Origin: an alpha proteobacterium L41A
GTDB taxonomy: Bacteria; Pseudomonadota; Alphaproteobacteria; Caulobacterales; Caulobacteraceae
Direction: 5' to 3'
Length of the DNA: 64,000 nucleotides
Assembly: GCA_000335735.1 (NCBI GenBank)
Contig: AMYY01000010.1
Span: 1-64,000 of the forward strand
The position numbers were made by a program, and so were the translations under genes. Position 1 is the first letter of the stretch; the number at the start of each line of letters is the position of its first letter. Shown here piece by piece: positions 16,271 through 24,808 of this stretch. The notes below the pieces were generated by a model. It was not told where the DNA came from. It was given only the letters and a program-made list of their open reading frames with translations, and did not search any database.

Positions 16271-17545
16271 TTGGAGAAGAAGACGAAGGGCGCTTGGCTT
16301 CTAGCACAATCCAAAAATTTGAGCGGGTATGCCGGTGCTGGCGCTACTCGGTTAGAGAACGTCACCCATTCCGGGAAGATTGGCAGGCTCTACAATCTCC
16401 TGCGGCGCCAGGCCGATGACCAGACGACGTTTACCATCAGCAAGCAGACCATCGAGACCACATGCAAGTTGAACGGCATTGAGAAATCCGACCGGATCAT
16501 CGGACTTCAAGTCCTCCATGACGCTGGCCGGATCGACGTCGCAAAAGACGGCGCTGTCGCTGTTTTAGGAGCCACTACGCAAGCAGTGTTAGAGGCCACG
16601 GCTGAGATTTTTGACGACCAGAATCCGAGCTCGGACGAACAAGCAATCATCGACCTATCAGAGCGGGTGTCCGGCAGGCCACTAAAGCGCGCCGAAGCCG
16701 AAGAGTATATCTCTGATACTCACAAGCTGGTCAAAGCTGACGCGTCCTCGCTCGTCGATCTGTCAAAAAAGACTGCACTGATCGACGAGGAAGGGCAGCA
16801 TGGTCAGGGCATTCTGTTCAACTCGCATACATTCCGTGACGGCAAATATGCAGAAAAAGCGCATCGGGTTTTGGAGCAGCTCAAAGCGGATGAGCGCGTT
16901 CGCCTAACTGAGGTTCAGGAAAAGCTTACTCGACATGGGGCATTGTATGATGCGGATGTCGAGAGAATGCTCGGAAAAGAACTCTATAATAGATTGGTGA
17001 GCGTCGGGCTATTTGACCGGATGGAAGTTAGCAACAGCACCGAGTCCGTTGGCTATGTCGCTTCCCCAAACGATTTCCAGAAGTATGGCCGCCCCTTTGA
17101 GGAAGATCCAATCGACGATGCGAAGGCGCTAATTGCGTCGCTCACTTACGGGCAGTCGCGGAGCACCTATACGCGTGGTCAGATTACCATGCCCGAGGCA
17201 CTAATCCGGGCCTTGGTTAGGGGTGATGAACTGGCCGCCAGGGCAGGAGGCGTCCGAGCCATCGGTGAGGATTATCGTGAACTTGAAGCGCGCCAAGTCG
17301 TCGAAGTGACTCAAAAGAGCTATGGTCGTTACACCATGCGCCTGCTTAAGAAGGACGTCGGCGAACTCGCGCTGACCATCATACGCGGCGGTGCTGCTGC
17401 GCAGGAGGCCGTCCTGATGGATGGGTCCCCTGCCCGTGCGTTCAAGGGCCCTCACACAGCGAGGACCGAGGTGCGTTTGAGAAATGAGATTGCTGATAAG
17501 CGCTTCATTCACGATACGCTTGATCGCTTAAGGAGTGGGGGCTGA
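16271..17545 (+). CDS. Unrecognised protein, first gene of a low-GC two-gene island
   Basis: A 424-residue protein of no family I recognise. The start is TTG 16271, because GGGGAGG lies six bases upstream and the sequence before it is AT-rich and promoter-like; the annotated-style frame extends 42 codons further. The first 90 residues look like a small helical, possibly winged-helix, domain (GRLYNLLRRQADDQTTF, LQVLHDAGRIDV). Residues 200-330 are charged and helical (AEKAHRVLEQLKADERVRLTE). No nucleotide-binding or catalytic motif is evident. The gene ends in TGATG with the nuclease-like gene. GC content is visibly lower than in the flanks. Confidence 0.75.
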   Translation: MEKKTKGAWLLAQSKNLSGYAGAGATRLENVTHSGKIGRLYNLLRRQADDQTTFTISKQTIETTCKLNGIEKSDRIIGLQVLHDAGRIDVAKDGAVAVLGATTQAVLEATAEIFDDQNPSSDEQAIIDLSERVSGRPLKRAEAEEYISDTHKLVKADASSLVDLSKKTALIDEEGQHGQGILFNSHTFRDGKYAEKAHRVLEQLKADERVRLTEVQEKLTRHGALYDADVERMLGKELYNRLVSVGLFDRMEVSNSTESVGYVASPNDFQKYGRPFEEDPIDDAKALIASLTYGQSRSTYTRGQITMPEALIRALVRGDELAARAGGVRAIGEDYRELEARQVVEVTQKSYGRYTMRLLKKDVGELALTIIRGGAAAQEAVLMDGSPARAFKGPHTARTEVRLRNEIADKRFIHDTLDRLRSGG

Positions 17546-18693
17546 TGGCTCAGCCAAAAGGTGCGGGTCTCGAAGAACTGGCACGGGCGTATTTTGCCCG
17601 ACAGGGCTTTATCGCCGTTCGCAGTGTGTCCCTCAGGTTCGAGGATGAAGAGGTCACGGACGTCGACGTGTGGCTTTACGGGCGGCAAGGTGCCGGCACC
17701 CGCACTCGCGGTTTGGTAGATGTTAAAGACAAGAAGTCTCCGAAGGCGTTTGAACGCATCCTCTGGGTCCGGGGGATGCAGTTGGCGCTCGGATGTGATC
17801 GGGCCTTTGTCGCTACGACTGATGCTAGCCCCAAGGTCACCCGCTTCGCTCAGCAGCAGAAAGTTGCTTTGCTCCCCGCCTCTTACATTCGACGTCCTGT
17901 TGAAAACCAGCCGGACCGGCTGAGTTCAGAAGAACTGATAGCTAACATTCAGCAGTTTTCGTCTCATAAGCAGGATGGTGACTGGTTGAAGCAAATCGCT
18001 AACGCCAAGTCTGCTGTGGTTAGCCTGCCGCCCTACCCGGCATTCAATAAAGCTATAAGTGCGTTTCGGTTTTTCGCTGAGCGAGCCGCCACAAGGCCCC
18101 AGCACCGAGAGCAGGCCCTAAGGGGAGCATATTTCGCTGCCGCTTTGGCATGCATGGCGCTGGATGCGGCGTCAGAACGACTGGCTTTTGAAGAAAAAAC
18201 CGGTCGTCACAGGCTGCTCTATGCTGGGGTAACGTATGGCGACGTGGGTGACGGCCGCGTCAAGTCCAGCATCAATACGGTTCTCGACGTGATCGCAAAC
18301 GGCGTAAAAAACGGAAAGGTCATCGCTCGGCAGACGGGTGACGCGATTGACGAGATGTTCGCAGGACTTCGAGCCGAGATAATTGCTGAGTTTTTCGCAA
18401 AGGACGAAAACTCGCAGATGCTGTTTCCCACAGCGCGGGAACTTGAGGGGAAAGCCCACGCACGATCCCGGGCAGAGCTAACGACGTTGAGCGTGGAAGC
18501 GAAATCGGTCTTGGGCGTGTTTGCGGATTTCGTTGGCGCCAAACGGACGGCGCTATTCAGTTCTGACTTCGAGTCTCGACCTGCCGCCGCGAGCTCAAAG
18601 CCTTCCGTCTCGTCAGAACCAGACCTCACGGGAGTAAGCGCTGTTGGTAGTGGCGACACGTTTCCAGGCGATCGGCCGCCTAAGCTGCTCTAG
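17545..18693 (+). CDS. Mrr-like PD-(D/E)xK nuclease-domain protein
   Basis: A 382-residue protein whose first 120 residues form a restriction-endonuclease-like domain: E10/E11 in a helix, GF at 21-22, D39/D41 in EVTDVDVWLYG, and VDVKDKK with D59 and K61. This spacing fits the Mrr-type PD-(D/E)xK fold, which cuts DNA. The remainder (about 150-330) is helical and of unknown family; the last 50 residues are rich in Ser and Pro. It is translationally coupled (TGATG) to the preceding gene. No methyltransferase is present. Nuclease activity is inferred from motifs; DNA targets are unknown. Composition suggests acquisition by transfer. Confidence 0.75.
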   Translation: MAQPKGAGLEELARAYFARQGFIAVRSVSLRFEDEEVTDVDVWLYGRQGAGTRTRGLVDVKDKKSPKAFERILWVRGMQLALGCDRAFVATTDASPKVTRFAQQQKVALLPASYIRRPVENQPDRLSSEELIANIQQFSSHKQDGDWLKQIANAKSAVVSLPPYPAFNKAISAFRFFAERAATRPQHREQALRGAYFAAALACMALDAASERLAFEEKTGRHRLLYAGVTYGDVGDGRVKSSINTVLDVIANGVKNGKVIARQTGDAIDEMFAGLRAEIIAEFFAKDENSQMLFPTARELEGKAHARSRAELTTLSVEAKSVLGVFADFVGAKRTALFSSDFESRPAAASSKPSVSSEPDLTGVSAVGSGDTFPGDRPPKLL

Positions 18694-18739
18694 CCTGCTC
18701 GTCCGGCGCGTTACCAAGGCTAGAGAATGAAATGACCGC

Positions 18740-19210
18740 ATGACCTGGCGCATCCACGTCGAGCCCTTCACCCGTCCGCTGTTCTTCGCCTGGTCGCGGC
18801 TGACGCGGGGCAAGACGTTGGGCGTGCGGGCGGTGGCGGTGGATGCGCAGGGGCGGGTGCTGATGGTGCGTCACACCTATCTCAAGGGCTGGTGGCTGCC
18901 GGGCGGCGGGGTGGATCGGGGCGAGACGACGCACGCCGCCGTGGTGCGTGAACTGCGCGAAGAGGCCGGTCTGGTCGCGCGCGGGGCGCCGCGCCTGATC
19001 TCGATCCACTCCAACGAGCGGTTCTTTCCCGGCGATCACGTCGCCGTCTTCCGCATCGACGCCTTCGATGTAGGCGAGCGCACCAGCCACGGCGAGATCG
19101 CCGAGATCGGCTGGTTCTCGCCGTCCGCCCTACCGGACGACGTGAACCGGGGCTGTCGCGCGCGCCTGGCCGAAATCTTCGACGGCGCCCCGGTCGATCC
19201 GGACTGGTGA
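18740..19210 (+). CDS. NUDIX hydrolase
   Basis: A 156-residue NUDIX pyrophosphohydrolase. The Nudix box is complete: GGGVDRGETTHAAVV then RELREEAGL, with the metal-binding glutamates in REL-x-EE. Upstream strands include TLGVRAVAVDAQGRVLMVRH, and GWWLPGG precedes the box. The short N-terminus WRIHVEPFTRPLFFAWSRLTRG suggests an amphipathic extension. Such enzymes hydrolyse nucleoside diphosphates linked to another group; the substrate cannot be read from the sequence. It follows the low-GC island and marks the return to core-like sequence. The GC of this gene is high like its downstream neighbours. Confidence 0.92.
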   Translation: MTWRIHVEPFTRPLFFAWSRLTRGKTLGVRAVAVDAQGRVLMVRHTYLKGWWLPGGGVDRGETTHAAVVRELREEAGLVARGAPRLISIHSNERFFPGDHVAVFRIDAFDVGERTSHGEIAEIGWFSPSALPDDVNRGCRARLAEIFDGAPVDPDW

Positions 19211-19267
19211 GACCCCAGGGCTGAGAAACGTCCGCGTCTGACGCAGGCGCATGGCAGCGTACGGCCC

Positions 19268-19888
19268 ATGACCCAAGCCGCCCCCGTCTATCGCGTCCGC
19301 TCGCAGGAGATTTGGGACCTGGCCCGCGACGACTATCTGGCGGGCGAGCCGGCGCGGATCGTCTGCCGACGCTACGACCTGGGCCTGTCGGCCTTTCGCA
19401 TCCGCGCCCGCAAGGGCAAGTGGCGGCGCGGAGATCAGGACGATCCCGACCTGTACGATCCCGCGCTCGAGCTCGAAGCGGTCGAGGATATCGCCTTTTC
19501 CGACATGGCCGACACGGCGCGCCGTCGCCTGCAACTGGCCCTGATGGACGGCGAGGCGACCGAGGCCCAGCGCTGGCTCAGGATCTTCGAAACCCTGTCG
19601 TCGATGGCGTCGGATACGGACGATATGCACAGATTGCACTCTGATTTTTTGCCCCGACCGTCTGATCGGACCGACGCGCCCGCCCCCCACCCTTCGACGG
19701 ACGACGCCGGGTCCGAACCCGGCGAAGTGCACCGATTGCACCCTGTTTTATCCTCGGACGACGCAAACCCGTCCGGCGCGCCCCAGAACCTGACACTGAA
19801 TCGGGCCGAGCGTCGCCGCCTGCGCCGCGCCCAGCGCCGAATGCCGCCCTCTGCAAGTCCTGAAAGCCATGCTAGCCAAGGACCATGA
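19268..19888 (+). CDS. Hypothetical protein with N-terminal HTH-like region and HRLH repeats
   Basis: A 206-residue protein of unknown function. The first 60 residues (IWDLARDDYLAGEPARIVCRR, then a basic segment) resemble a small helix-turn-helix such as those in terminase-small-subunit-like proteins. A helical middle follows (DTARRRLQLALMDGEATEAQ). From about residue 120 the sequence is disordered and Pro/Asp-rich, with two copies of a HRLH-containing motif. The C-terminus is strongly basic (ERRRLRRAQRRM), suggesting nucleic-acid contact. Its stop overlaps the next start as ATGA. The DNA-binding idea is inferred from composition. Confidence 0.65.
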   Translation: MTQAAPVYRVRSQEIWDLARDDYLAGEPARIVCRRYDLGLSAFRIRARKGKWRRGDQDDPDLYDPALELEAVEDIAFSDMADTARRRLQLALMDGEATEAQRWLRIFETLSSMASDTDDMHRLHSDFLPRPSDRTDAPAPHPSTDDAGSEPGEVHRLHPVLSSDDANPSGAPQNLTLNRAERRRLRRAQRRMPPSASPESHASQGP

Positions 19889-20331
19889 ACCCGTCCCTGC
19901 TCGCCATCCTCGTCGTCATCCTGGCCGGCGGCGCCACCGCGCTTCAAGCCCCGACCAACGCCAAGCTGGCGACCGCCGTGGCCTCGCCGGTCAACGCCGC
20001 CTTCATCTCCTTTGCGGTCGGCACCACCGTGCTGGGTATATTGGCGGCCATCCTGCACACCCGGCCGGACATGGCCGCGACGCGGGCCCTGCCCTGGTAC
20101 GCCTGGCTGGGCGGGGCCTACGGCGCCTGTTTCGTGGTCGCCGCCGCCTGGGGCGTGCCGCGCCTGGGGGTGGCCATGACGATCACCCTGATGGTCGGCG
20201 GCCAGCTGTTGCTCAGCCTGGCGCTGGATCATTTCGGGGCGCTGGGCGTGCCGCGCCAGCCGCTGAACATCGGCCGCATCGCCGGGGTGGGGCTTGTTCT
20301 GGCCGGCGTCCTTCTGGTCCGGCGCTCTTGA
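19885..20331 (+). CDS. DMT-superfamily transporter, YdcZ/DUF606 type
   Basis: A 148-residue integral membrane protein with about five transmembrane helices, the half-size architecture of the DUF606/YdcZ family in the drug/metabolite transporter superfamily. Family segments are ATALQAPTNAKLA at the first loop and LPWYAWLGGAYGACFV in the centre. VAMTITLMVGGQLLLSL and the C-terminal GIxLVxAGVLLVRR pattern follow. Family members usually act as dimers in the inner membrane; the substrate is unknown. It overlaps the preceding gene by four bases. It lies 17 bases upstream of uvrC, so transcription may continue into it. Confidence 0.87.
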   Translation: MNPSLLAILVVILAGGATALQAPTNAKLATAVASPVNAAFISFAVGTTVLGILAAILHTRPDMAATRALPWYAWLGGAYGACFVVAAAWGVPRLGVAMTITLMVGGQLLLSLALDHFGALGVPRQPLNIGRIAGVGLVLAGVLLVRRS

Positions 20332-20347
20332 CCCTATATCGGGCGCG

Positions 20348-22216
20348 ATGACCGAGGAGACGCCTGATTCCCAACTGAAAGCCGCCGCCCTGATCGCCGA
20401 CGAGGCGCGCCGGGCGCCGGACAAGCCGGGCGTCTATCGCATGTATGGCGAGGACGGGTCGTGCCTGTACGTCGGCAAGGCCAAGTCGCTGAAGAAGCGC
20501 ATCGTCCAGTATGCGCAGGGGCGTTTTCACACCCAGCGCATCGGCCTGATGGTGTCGCAGACCCGGTCGATGGAGCTGGTGGTCACCGCCACCGAGACCG
20601 AAGCCCTGCTGCTGGAATCCAACTTCATCAAGAAGCTGAAGCCCCGCTTCAACGTGGTGCTGCGCGACGACAAGTCCTTCGCCGAACTGATGATCCGCCG
20701 CGACCACCGCGCGCCCCAGGTCAGGAAGCATCGCGGCGCCCACACCACGCCCGGCGACTATTTCGGCCCCTTCGCCTCGACCTGGGCGGTCAACCGCACG
20801 CTGAACACCCTGCAAAAGGCCTTCCTGCTGCGCTCCTGTTCCGACAGCGTCTATGAGACCCGCACCCGCCCCTGCATGTTGCATCAGATCAAGCGCTGCT
20901 CGGCCCCGTGCACCGGCCTGATCAGCCTCGAGGACTACGGCGAACTGGTCACCGAGGCCGAACAGTTCCTGCGCGGCAAGTCGCGCGCCGTCATCGGCCG
21001 CCTGTCCAAGGAGATGCAGGCGGCGTCGGACGAGATGGACTTCGAACAGGCCGCCCGCGTGCGCGACCGCATCCGCGCCCTGTCGGCCATTGCGATGGAG
21101 AACTCCGTCAGCGCCGACAGCGTGGCCGAAGGCGACGTCTTCGCCCTGCATTCCGACGGCGGCCAGGCCTGCGTCCAGGTCTTCTTCTATCGCGCCGGCC
21201 AGAACTGGGGCGGCCGCGCCTATTTCCCGCGCGTGGACAAGACCGACACCGATCCCGAGATCCTGGCCGCCTTCCTGGGTCAGTTCTACGAGGACAAGCC
21301 GATCCCGCGCCTGATCCTGTCCAACGTTCGCCCGCACGAGTTGGAACTGCTGGAAGAGGCCTTTTCGATGAAGGCCGACCGCAAGGTCGAGATCGTCCGT
21401 CCGATGCGCGGCGAGAAGCTGGCCCTTGTCGACCACGCCCTGACGAATGCGCGCGAGGCCCTGGGCCGCCGCCTGGCCGAAAGCTCGGCGCAGGGCAAGA
21501 TCCTGGACGAGGTGTGCGAGGCCTTCGGACTGGAGAGCCGACCTGAACGGATCGAGATTTACGACAACGCTCATATTCAAGGGACGAATGCGGTGGGCGG
21601 CATGGTCGTCGCCGGCCCCGAAGGCTTCCAGAAGTCGCAGTATCGCAAGTTCAACATCCGGGGCGAGGATCTGACGCCCGGCGACGACTACGGCATGATG
21701 CGCGAGGTGATGCGTCGTCGCTTCTCACGCCTGGTCAAGGACGAGGAAGAGGGCGAAGACGTCGTCCGCCCCGACCTGCTGCTGATCGACGGCGGCGCGG
21801 GACAGTTGGCCGAGGTGCTGGCGGTCATGGCTGACCTGGGCGGACTGGATGACATCACCGTCGTCGGCGTGGCCAAGGGGCCGGATCGCGACGCGGGGAT
21901 GGAGAAGTTCTTCATGCCCGGCAAGGCGCCGTTCATGTTGCCGCTGAAGTCGCCGGCCCTCTACTACCTGCAACGGCTGCGCGACGAGGCCCACCGCTTC
22001 GCCAACGGCGCCCACGCCAAGCGCCGCTCGATGGACATCAAGAAGAACCCGCTGGACGAAATCGAAGGCGTCGGCCCCGGCCGCAAGAAGGCCCTGCTGC
22101 ACGCCTTTGGCTCAGCCAAGGGCGTCAGCCGCGCCTCCCTGGCCGACCTGGTCAAGGTCGACGGCATCAACCAACCCCTCGCCGAACGCATCCACGCCTT
22201 TTTCAGGAAGGCGTGA
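20348..22216 (+). CDS. uvrC: Excinuclease ABC subunit C
   Basis: A 622-residue UvrC, which makes both incisions around bulky DNA lesions in nucleotide excision repair with UvrA and UvrB. The GIY-YIG nuclease domain is at residues 25-110 (GVYRMYGEDGSCLYVGKAKSL). A cysteine-rich patch (RPCMLHQIKRCSAPC) follows, then the UVR helix pair near 210-245 that binds UvrB. The RNase H-like nuclease half starts at IEIYDNAHIQG. Tandem helix-hairpin-helix motifs near the end carry VGPGRKKALL and VDGINQPLAERI. ATG 20348 follows a CTATAT-like -10 region. The sequence appears complete and unremarkable. Confidence 0.98.
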   Translation: MTEETPDSQLKAAALIADEARRAPDKPGVYRMYGEDGSCLYVGKAKSLKKRIVQYAQGRFHTQRIGLMVSQTRSMELVVTATETEALLLESNFIKKLKPRFNVVLRDDKSFAELMIRRDHRAPQVRKHRGAHTTPGDYFGPFASTWAVNRTLNTLQKAFLLRSCSDSVYETRTRPCMLHQIKRCSAPCTGLISLEDYGELVTEAEQFLRGKSRAVIGRLSKEMQAASDEMDFEQAARVRDRIRALSAIAMENSVSADSVAEGDVFALHSDGGQACVQVFFYRAGQNWGGRAYFPRVDKTDTDPEILAAFLGQFYEDKPIPRLILSNVRPHELELLEEAFSMKADRKVEIVRPMRGEKLALVDHALTNAREALGRRLAESSAQGKILDEVCEAFGLESRPERIEIYDNAHIQGTNAVGGMVVAGPEGFQKSQYRKFNIRGEDLTPGDDYGMMREVMRRRFSRLVKDEEEGEDVVRPDLLLIDGGAGQLAEVLAVMADLGGLDDITVVGVAKGPDRDAGMEKFFMPGKAPFMLPLKSPALYYLQRLRDEAHRFANGAHAKRRSMDIKKNPLDEIEGVGPGRKKALLHAFGSAKGVSRASLADLVKVDGINQPLAERIHAFFRKA

Positions 22217-22222
22217 ACCGTG

Positions 22223-22594
22223 TCACCACTCCAGCAGCGTCAGCCCCGGAATGTCGCGAAAATCGTCGCCGTTGCGGGTGACAAGGGTCGCTTCGTCTAC
22301 AAGGGCCTGCGCCGCGATCATCCGATCCAGCACCTTGCGGCGCGAATAGCCGGTACGCCGGATGATACGCCCGTAGGCGGCGGCGTCCCGATCATCGAAC
22401 GGCCTGTAATTGATCGTCTCAAGCAGCGCAGCCAGTCGGGCGCGTCGCAACTCGGCCTCTCCGTCTAGAAAGCCCGCCTCCAACTCGACCACGGTGATGA
22501 TGGAGAAGACCAGAGTGTCGTCGGCCTCTTCGATCTGCGCGCGTATGATCGGGTCGCCATCCCGAAGATGTATGGCGACGCTTGTATCCAGCAT
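22223..22594 (-). CDS. vapC: VapC-type PIN-domain toxin
   Basis: A 123-residue PIN-domain ribonuclease. The acidic tetrad pattern is visible: the first Asp in MLDTSVAI, the Glu in TVVELEAG, the Asp in KVLDRMIAAQA and the last Asp in TRNGDDF. These bind Mg2+ and cut RNA, usually tRNA or rRNA. ATG 22594 was chosen over the upstream TTG 22600. It lies nine bases downstream of vapB, in the usual antitoxin-toxin order. It converges with uvrC, leaving only six bases between the stops. Confidence 0.95.
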   Translation of the reverse strand: MLDTSVAIHLRDGDPIIRAQIEEADDTLVFSIITVVELEAGFLDGEAELRRARLAALLETINYRPFDDRDAAAYGRIIRRTGYSRRKVLDRMIAAQALVDEATLVTRNGDDFRDIPGLTLLEW

Positions 22595-22603
22595 CAGCAA
22601 TGC

Positions 22604-22840
22604 TCAAAGCCCCTTGCGAAGGGGTGCGATGAAGGGGGGGCGCTTGCCTATGCTGGTTGGCTTGGGCAGCGCGTCCAACTTGGCCAACATTTCTCTGACG
22701 GAGGGCCGCTTGGGCGTGAGCGTCACGACATCGCCCTTGCGTTCGATCTCGACCTCGACCCCCGGCCCGAACGAGATTTCCTTGGGCAGGCGCACGGCGT
22801 CGCTGTTGCCGCTTCGGAATGTTCGACTGGTGACGGCCAT
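22604..22840 (-). CDS. vapB: VapB/MazE-type antitoxin (AbrB fold)
   Basis: A 78-residue antitoxin starting at ATG 22840 with GGAG six bases upstream. The N-terminal swapped-hairpin DNA-binding domain is recognisable: SRTFRSGNSDAVRLPKEISF, then VEVERKGDVVTLTPKRP-like strands. The C-terminal 25 residues (MLAKLDALPKPTSIG and the basic tail) should bind VapC. It protects against the toxin and, with it, represses the promoter. A short inverted repeat, the likely operator, lies just upstream at 22854-22869. Confidence 0.93.
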   Translation of the reverse strand: MAVTSRTFRSGNSDAVRLPKEISFGPGVEVEIERKGDVVTLTPKRPSVREMLAKLDALPKPTSIGKRPPFIAPLRKGL

Positions 22841-22853
22841 GGCGAGCTCCTTC

Positions 22854-22869
22854 GTATAGACACGTATAC
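22854..22869. promoter_or_regulatory. Inverted repeat upstream of vapBC
   Basis: GTATA (22854-22858) and TATAC (22865-22869) are mirrored across six bases, 14 bases before the vapB start. Position and symmetry fit a VapBC autoregulatory operator, and the AT-rich arms could include the -10 box. Confidence 0.45.
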
Positions 22870-22908
22870 ACCATTTATCGCCGCCTCTCAAAACGCTACA
22901 GGCGAAGA

Positions 22909-23532
22909 ATGAGCGACACCGAAGACGAACTGACCGCTGGCTATCGCCGCTTCCGCGCCGAGCACTGGCCGACGGCCCGCGCCGAGTACGAAACCCTGGC
23001 GACCAAGGGCCAGAAGCCGCACACCCTGATCGTGGCCTGTTCCGACAGCCGCGCCGATCCGGCCCTGATCTTCGACGCCAAGCCGGGCGAACTGTTCGTC
23101 GTGCGCAACGTCGCCAACCTGGTCCCGCCCTACGAGCCGGACGGCAAGCTGCACGGCGTGTCGGCGGCGCTGGAGTTCGGGGTCAAGGTGCTGGGCGTCA
23201 AGCGGATCGTGGTCATGGGCCACGCCCACTGCGGCGGGGTCAACGCCATGATCAACGGCGCCCCTGAAATCGTCGCCGACTTCGTCGCCCCTTGGATCGC
23301 CCAAGGCGCGCCTGTCGTCCAGCACGTCGCCGAAACCGTCGCCCCCGACCAGCTAGAGCGCGCGGCCGAAGAGGCCATCGTGCGTCTGTCGATCCGGAAC
23401 CTGCGCACCTTCCCCTGGATCGCCGAGCGCGAAGCCAAGGGCGAGCTTCAGCTCAGCGGCCTGCATTTCGGCATCGCCGAGGGCGCGCTGACGGCCCTGA
23501 CCGACAAGCCCCGGTTCGAACCGTTGGATTGA
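22909..23532 (+). CDS. can: Beta-carbonic anhydrase
   Basis: A 207-residue beta-class carbonic anhydrase that interconverts CO2 and bicarbonate with a catalytic zinc. Zinc ligands are Cys44 in VACSDSRAD, His105 and Cys108 in GHAHCGG; Asp46 and Arg48 complete the active site. The family segments FVVRNVANLVPPY and SAALEFGVKVLGVKRIVVMGH are intact, and the length is normal. The protein is cytoplasmic, with no signal peptide. The gene is divergent from vapB and 38 bases upstream of pgsA in the same direction. Confidence 0.96.
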   Translation: MSDTEDELTAGYRRFRAEHWPTARAEYETLATKGQKPHTLIVACSDSRADPALIFDAKPGELFVVRNVANLVPPYEPDGKLHGVSAALEFGVKVLGVKRIVVMGHAHCGGVNAMINGAPEIVADFVAPWIAQGAPVVQHVAETVAPDQLERAAEEAIVRLSIRNLRTFPWIAEREAKGELQLSGLHFGIAEGALTALTDKPRFEPLD

Positions 23533-23570
23533 GCGGCGAACCGTGCCACACCCGGCGCGTTGCAACGGAC

Positions 23571-24221
23571 ATGACGATGACCTCCGCCCACCGCGCCAAC
23601 CCCATTCCCAACATTCTGACCGGACTGCGCCTCGCGGCCGGTGTGGTGATGTTCGCCATGATGGCCGGGGCCGCCCCCGGGGCGCTGGAGGCCTGGCTGT
23701 CGCCGGAAACCCAAGGGCGGTTCAGCGTCTGGGCCTTCTGGATCTTCGTCATCGCCGCCTCGACCGACTGGGTCGACGGCTATCTGGCCCGGCGCTGGAA
23801 CGCGACCACGCGCTGGGGCGCCATTCTGGATCCCATCGCCGACAAGGTGTTGGTGACCGGGGCCATCCTGGGCGTCCTGGCCTCGGGATCCCTGCCCGGC
23901 ATCGCCCTGCCCTGCGGCCTGATCCTGTTCCGCGAATTCGCCGTCTCCGCCCTGCGCGAGACGATGGCCGGCCGCATCGAACTGCCGGTCACCCTGGCCG
24001 CCAAGTGGAAGACCACGGTGCAGATGGTGGCGCTCGCCGCGCTTCAGCTGACCCTGCTGTGGGGCGCCCTGGGCCTGCAGAACGACGACGGATCGCCGCT
24101 GGCCTGGCAGCCGGCTTTTGAATCCTTCGCCATCTTCCTGATCTGGTTCGCCGCCATCATCACCCTGTGGACCGGCTGGCAGTATTTCAGCGAAGCCCGT
24201 CGCCAGATGCGCGACCTTTAG
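23571..24221 (+). CDS. pgsA: CDP-diacylglycerol--glycerol-3-phosphate 3-phosphatidyltransferase
   Basis: A 216-residue membrane enzyme that makes phosphatidylglycerol phosphate, the first committed step to phosphatidylglycerol and cardiolipin. The CDP-alcohol phosphotransferase signature is complete, reading DGYLARR, then G-AIL-D-PIA-D after an eight-residue spacer. About five transmembrane helices follow the opening NPIPNILTGLRL. The start is ATG 23571, with another at 23577; no strong Shine-Dalgarno sequence is present. The end overlaps by four bases with the convergent protease-like gene. Confidence 0.95.
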   Translation: MTMTSAHRANPIPNILTGLRLAAGVVMFAMMAGAAPGALEAWLSPETQGRFSVWAFWIFVIAASTDWVDGYLARRWNATTRWGAILDPIADKVLVTGAILGVLASGSLPGIALPCGLILFREFAVSALRETMAGRIELPVTLAAKWKTTVQMVALAALQLTLLWGALGLQNDDGSPLAWQPAFESFAIFLIWFAAIITLWTGWQYFSEARRQMRDL

Positions 24222-24733
24222 GGCCGCAGCGTCAGCCCGGCCGGCGTGGCGGAAAAGGCGGAAAGCCGGCCCAGATAGCTCATGCCCAGCAGGGAGTATT
24301 CCAGCCCCTGCTCGACCACCAGGGCCTCAACCCGGTCCACCCGCGCGCCCGCGACCGAAATCGTTTTCAGTTGAACCGGCGCGGCGCGCACAACGCCCGA
24401 CGCGGTCTGGACCTTGCCGGTGAAGGCTTCGGGTTCGGGATCGACGCCCAGCCTCAGGGCGTCGGCGCGCGTCAGGGCCACCACGCTGGCGCCGGTGTCC
24501 ACCAGCACCCGCACCGCCTTGCCGTCGATATTGGCCTCGGCCCAGTAGTGACCATCCGCGCCCTTGACCACCTGGGCGTCGGTGCCGGAGGCGCCCACCG
24601 CCGCCTCGACCACGGGCGTCGCCGCCTGGGCCATGCCGTCGCCTTCCAGATGGCGGATCGTCAGAGCCGTGCCGAACGACGCCATGAGAGCGAAGCCGAG
24701 GACGACGACAGACTGGGTATCGATGCGAACCAT
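24218..24733 (-). CDS. Retropepsin-like aspartic protease (TIGR02281 type)
   Basis: A 171-residue protein with an N-terminal membrane anchor (about residues 8-25, VVVLGFALMASFGTA) and a short linker. A single retropepsin-like domain follows, its catalytic Asp79 in VLVDTGASVVALT. The later block YSLLGMSYLGRLSAF is the second conserved segment of the family. Such proteins act as homodimers, with the active site made from two halves, and here would face the periplasm. Substrates are unknown. It converges with pgsA, sharing four bases at the ends. Confidence 0.88.
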   Translation of the reverse strand: MVRIDTQSVVVLGFALMASFGTALTIRHLEGDGMAQAATPVVEAAVGASGTDAQVVKGADGHYWAEANIDGKAVRVLVDTGASVVALTRADALRLGVDPEPEAFTGKVQTASGVVRAAPVQLKTISVAGARVDRVEALVVEQGLEYSLLGMSYLGRLSAFSATPAGLTLRP

Positions 24734-24808
24734 GCCTCTGTCCTAAAGGCGCGGCGTTTGGATGGGATGAAACGACGTGGCTGACGAAAGCTTAAGCCGC
24801 GAACCGCG

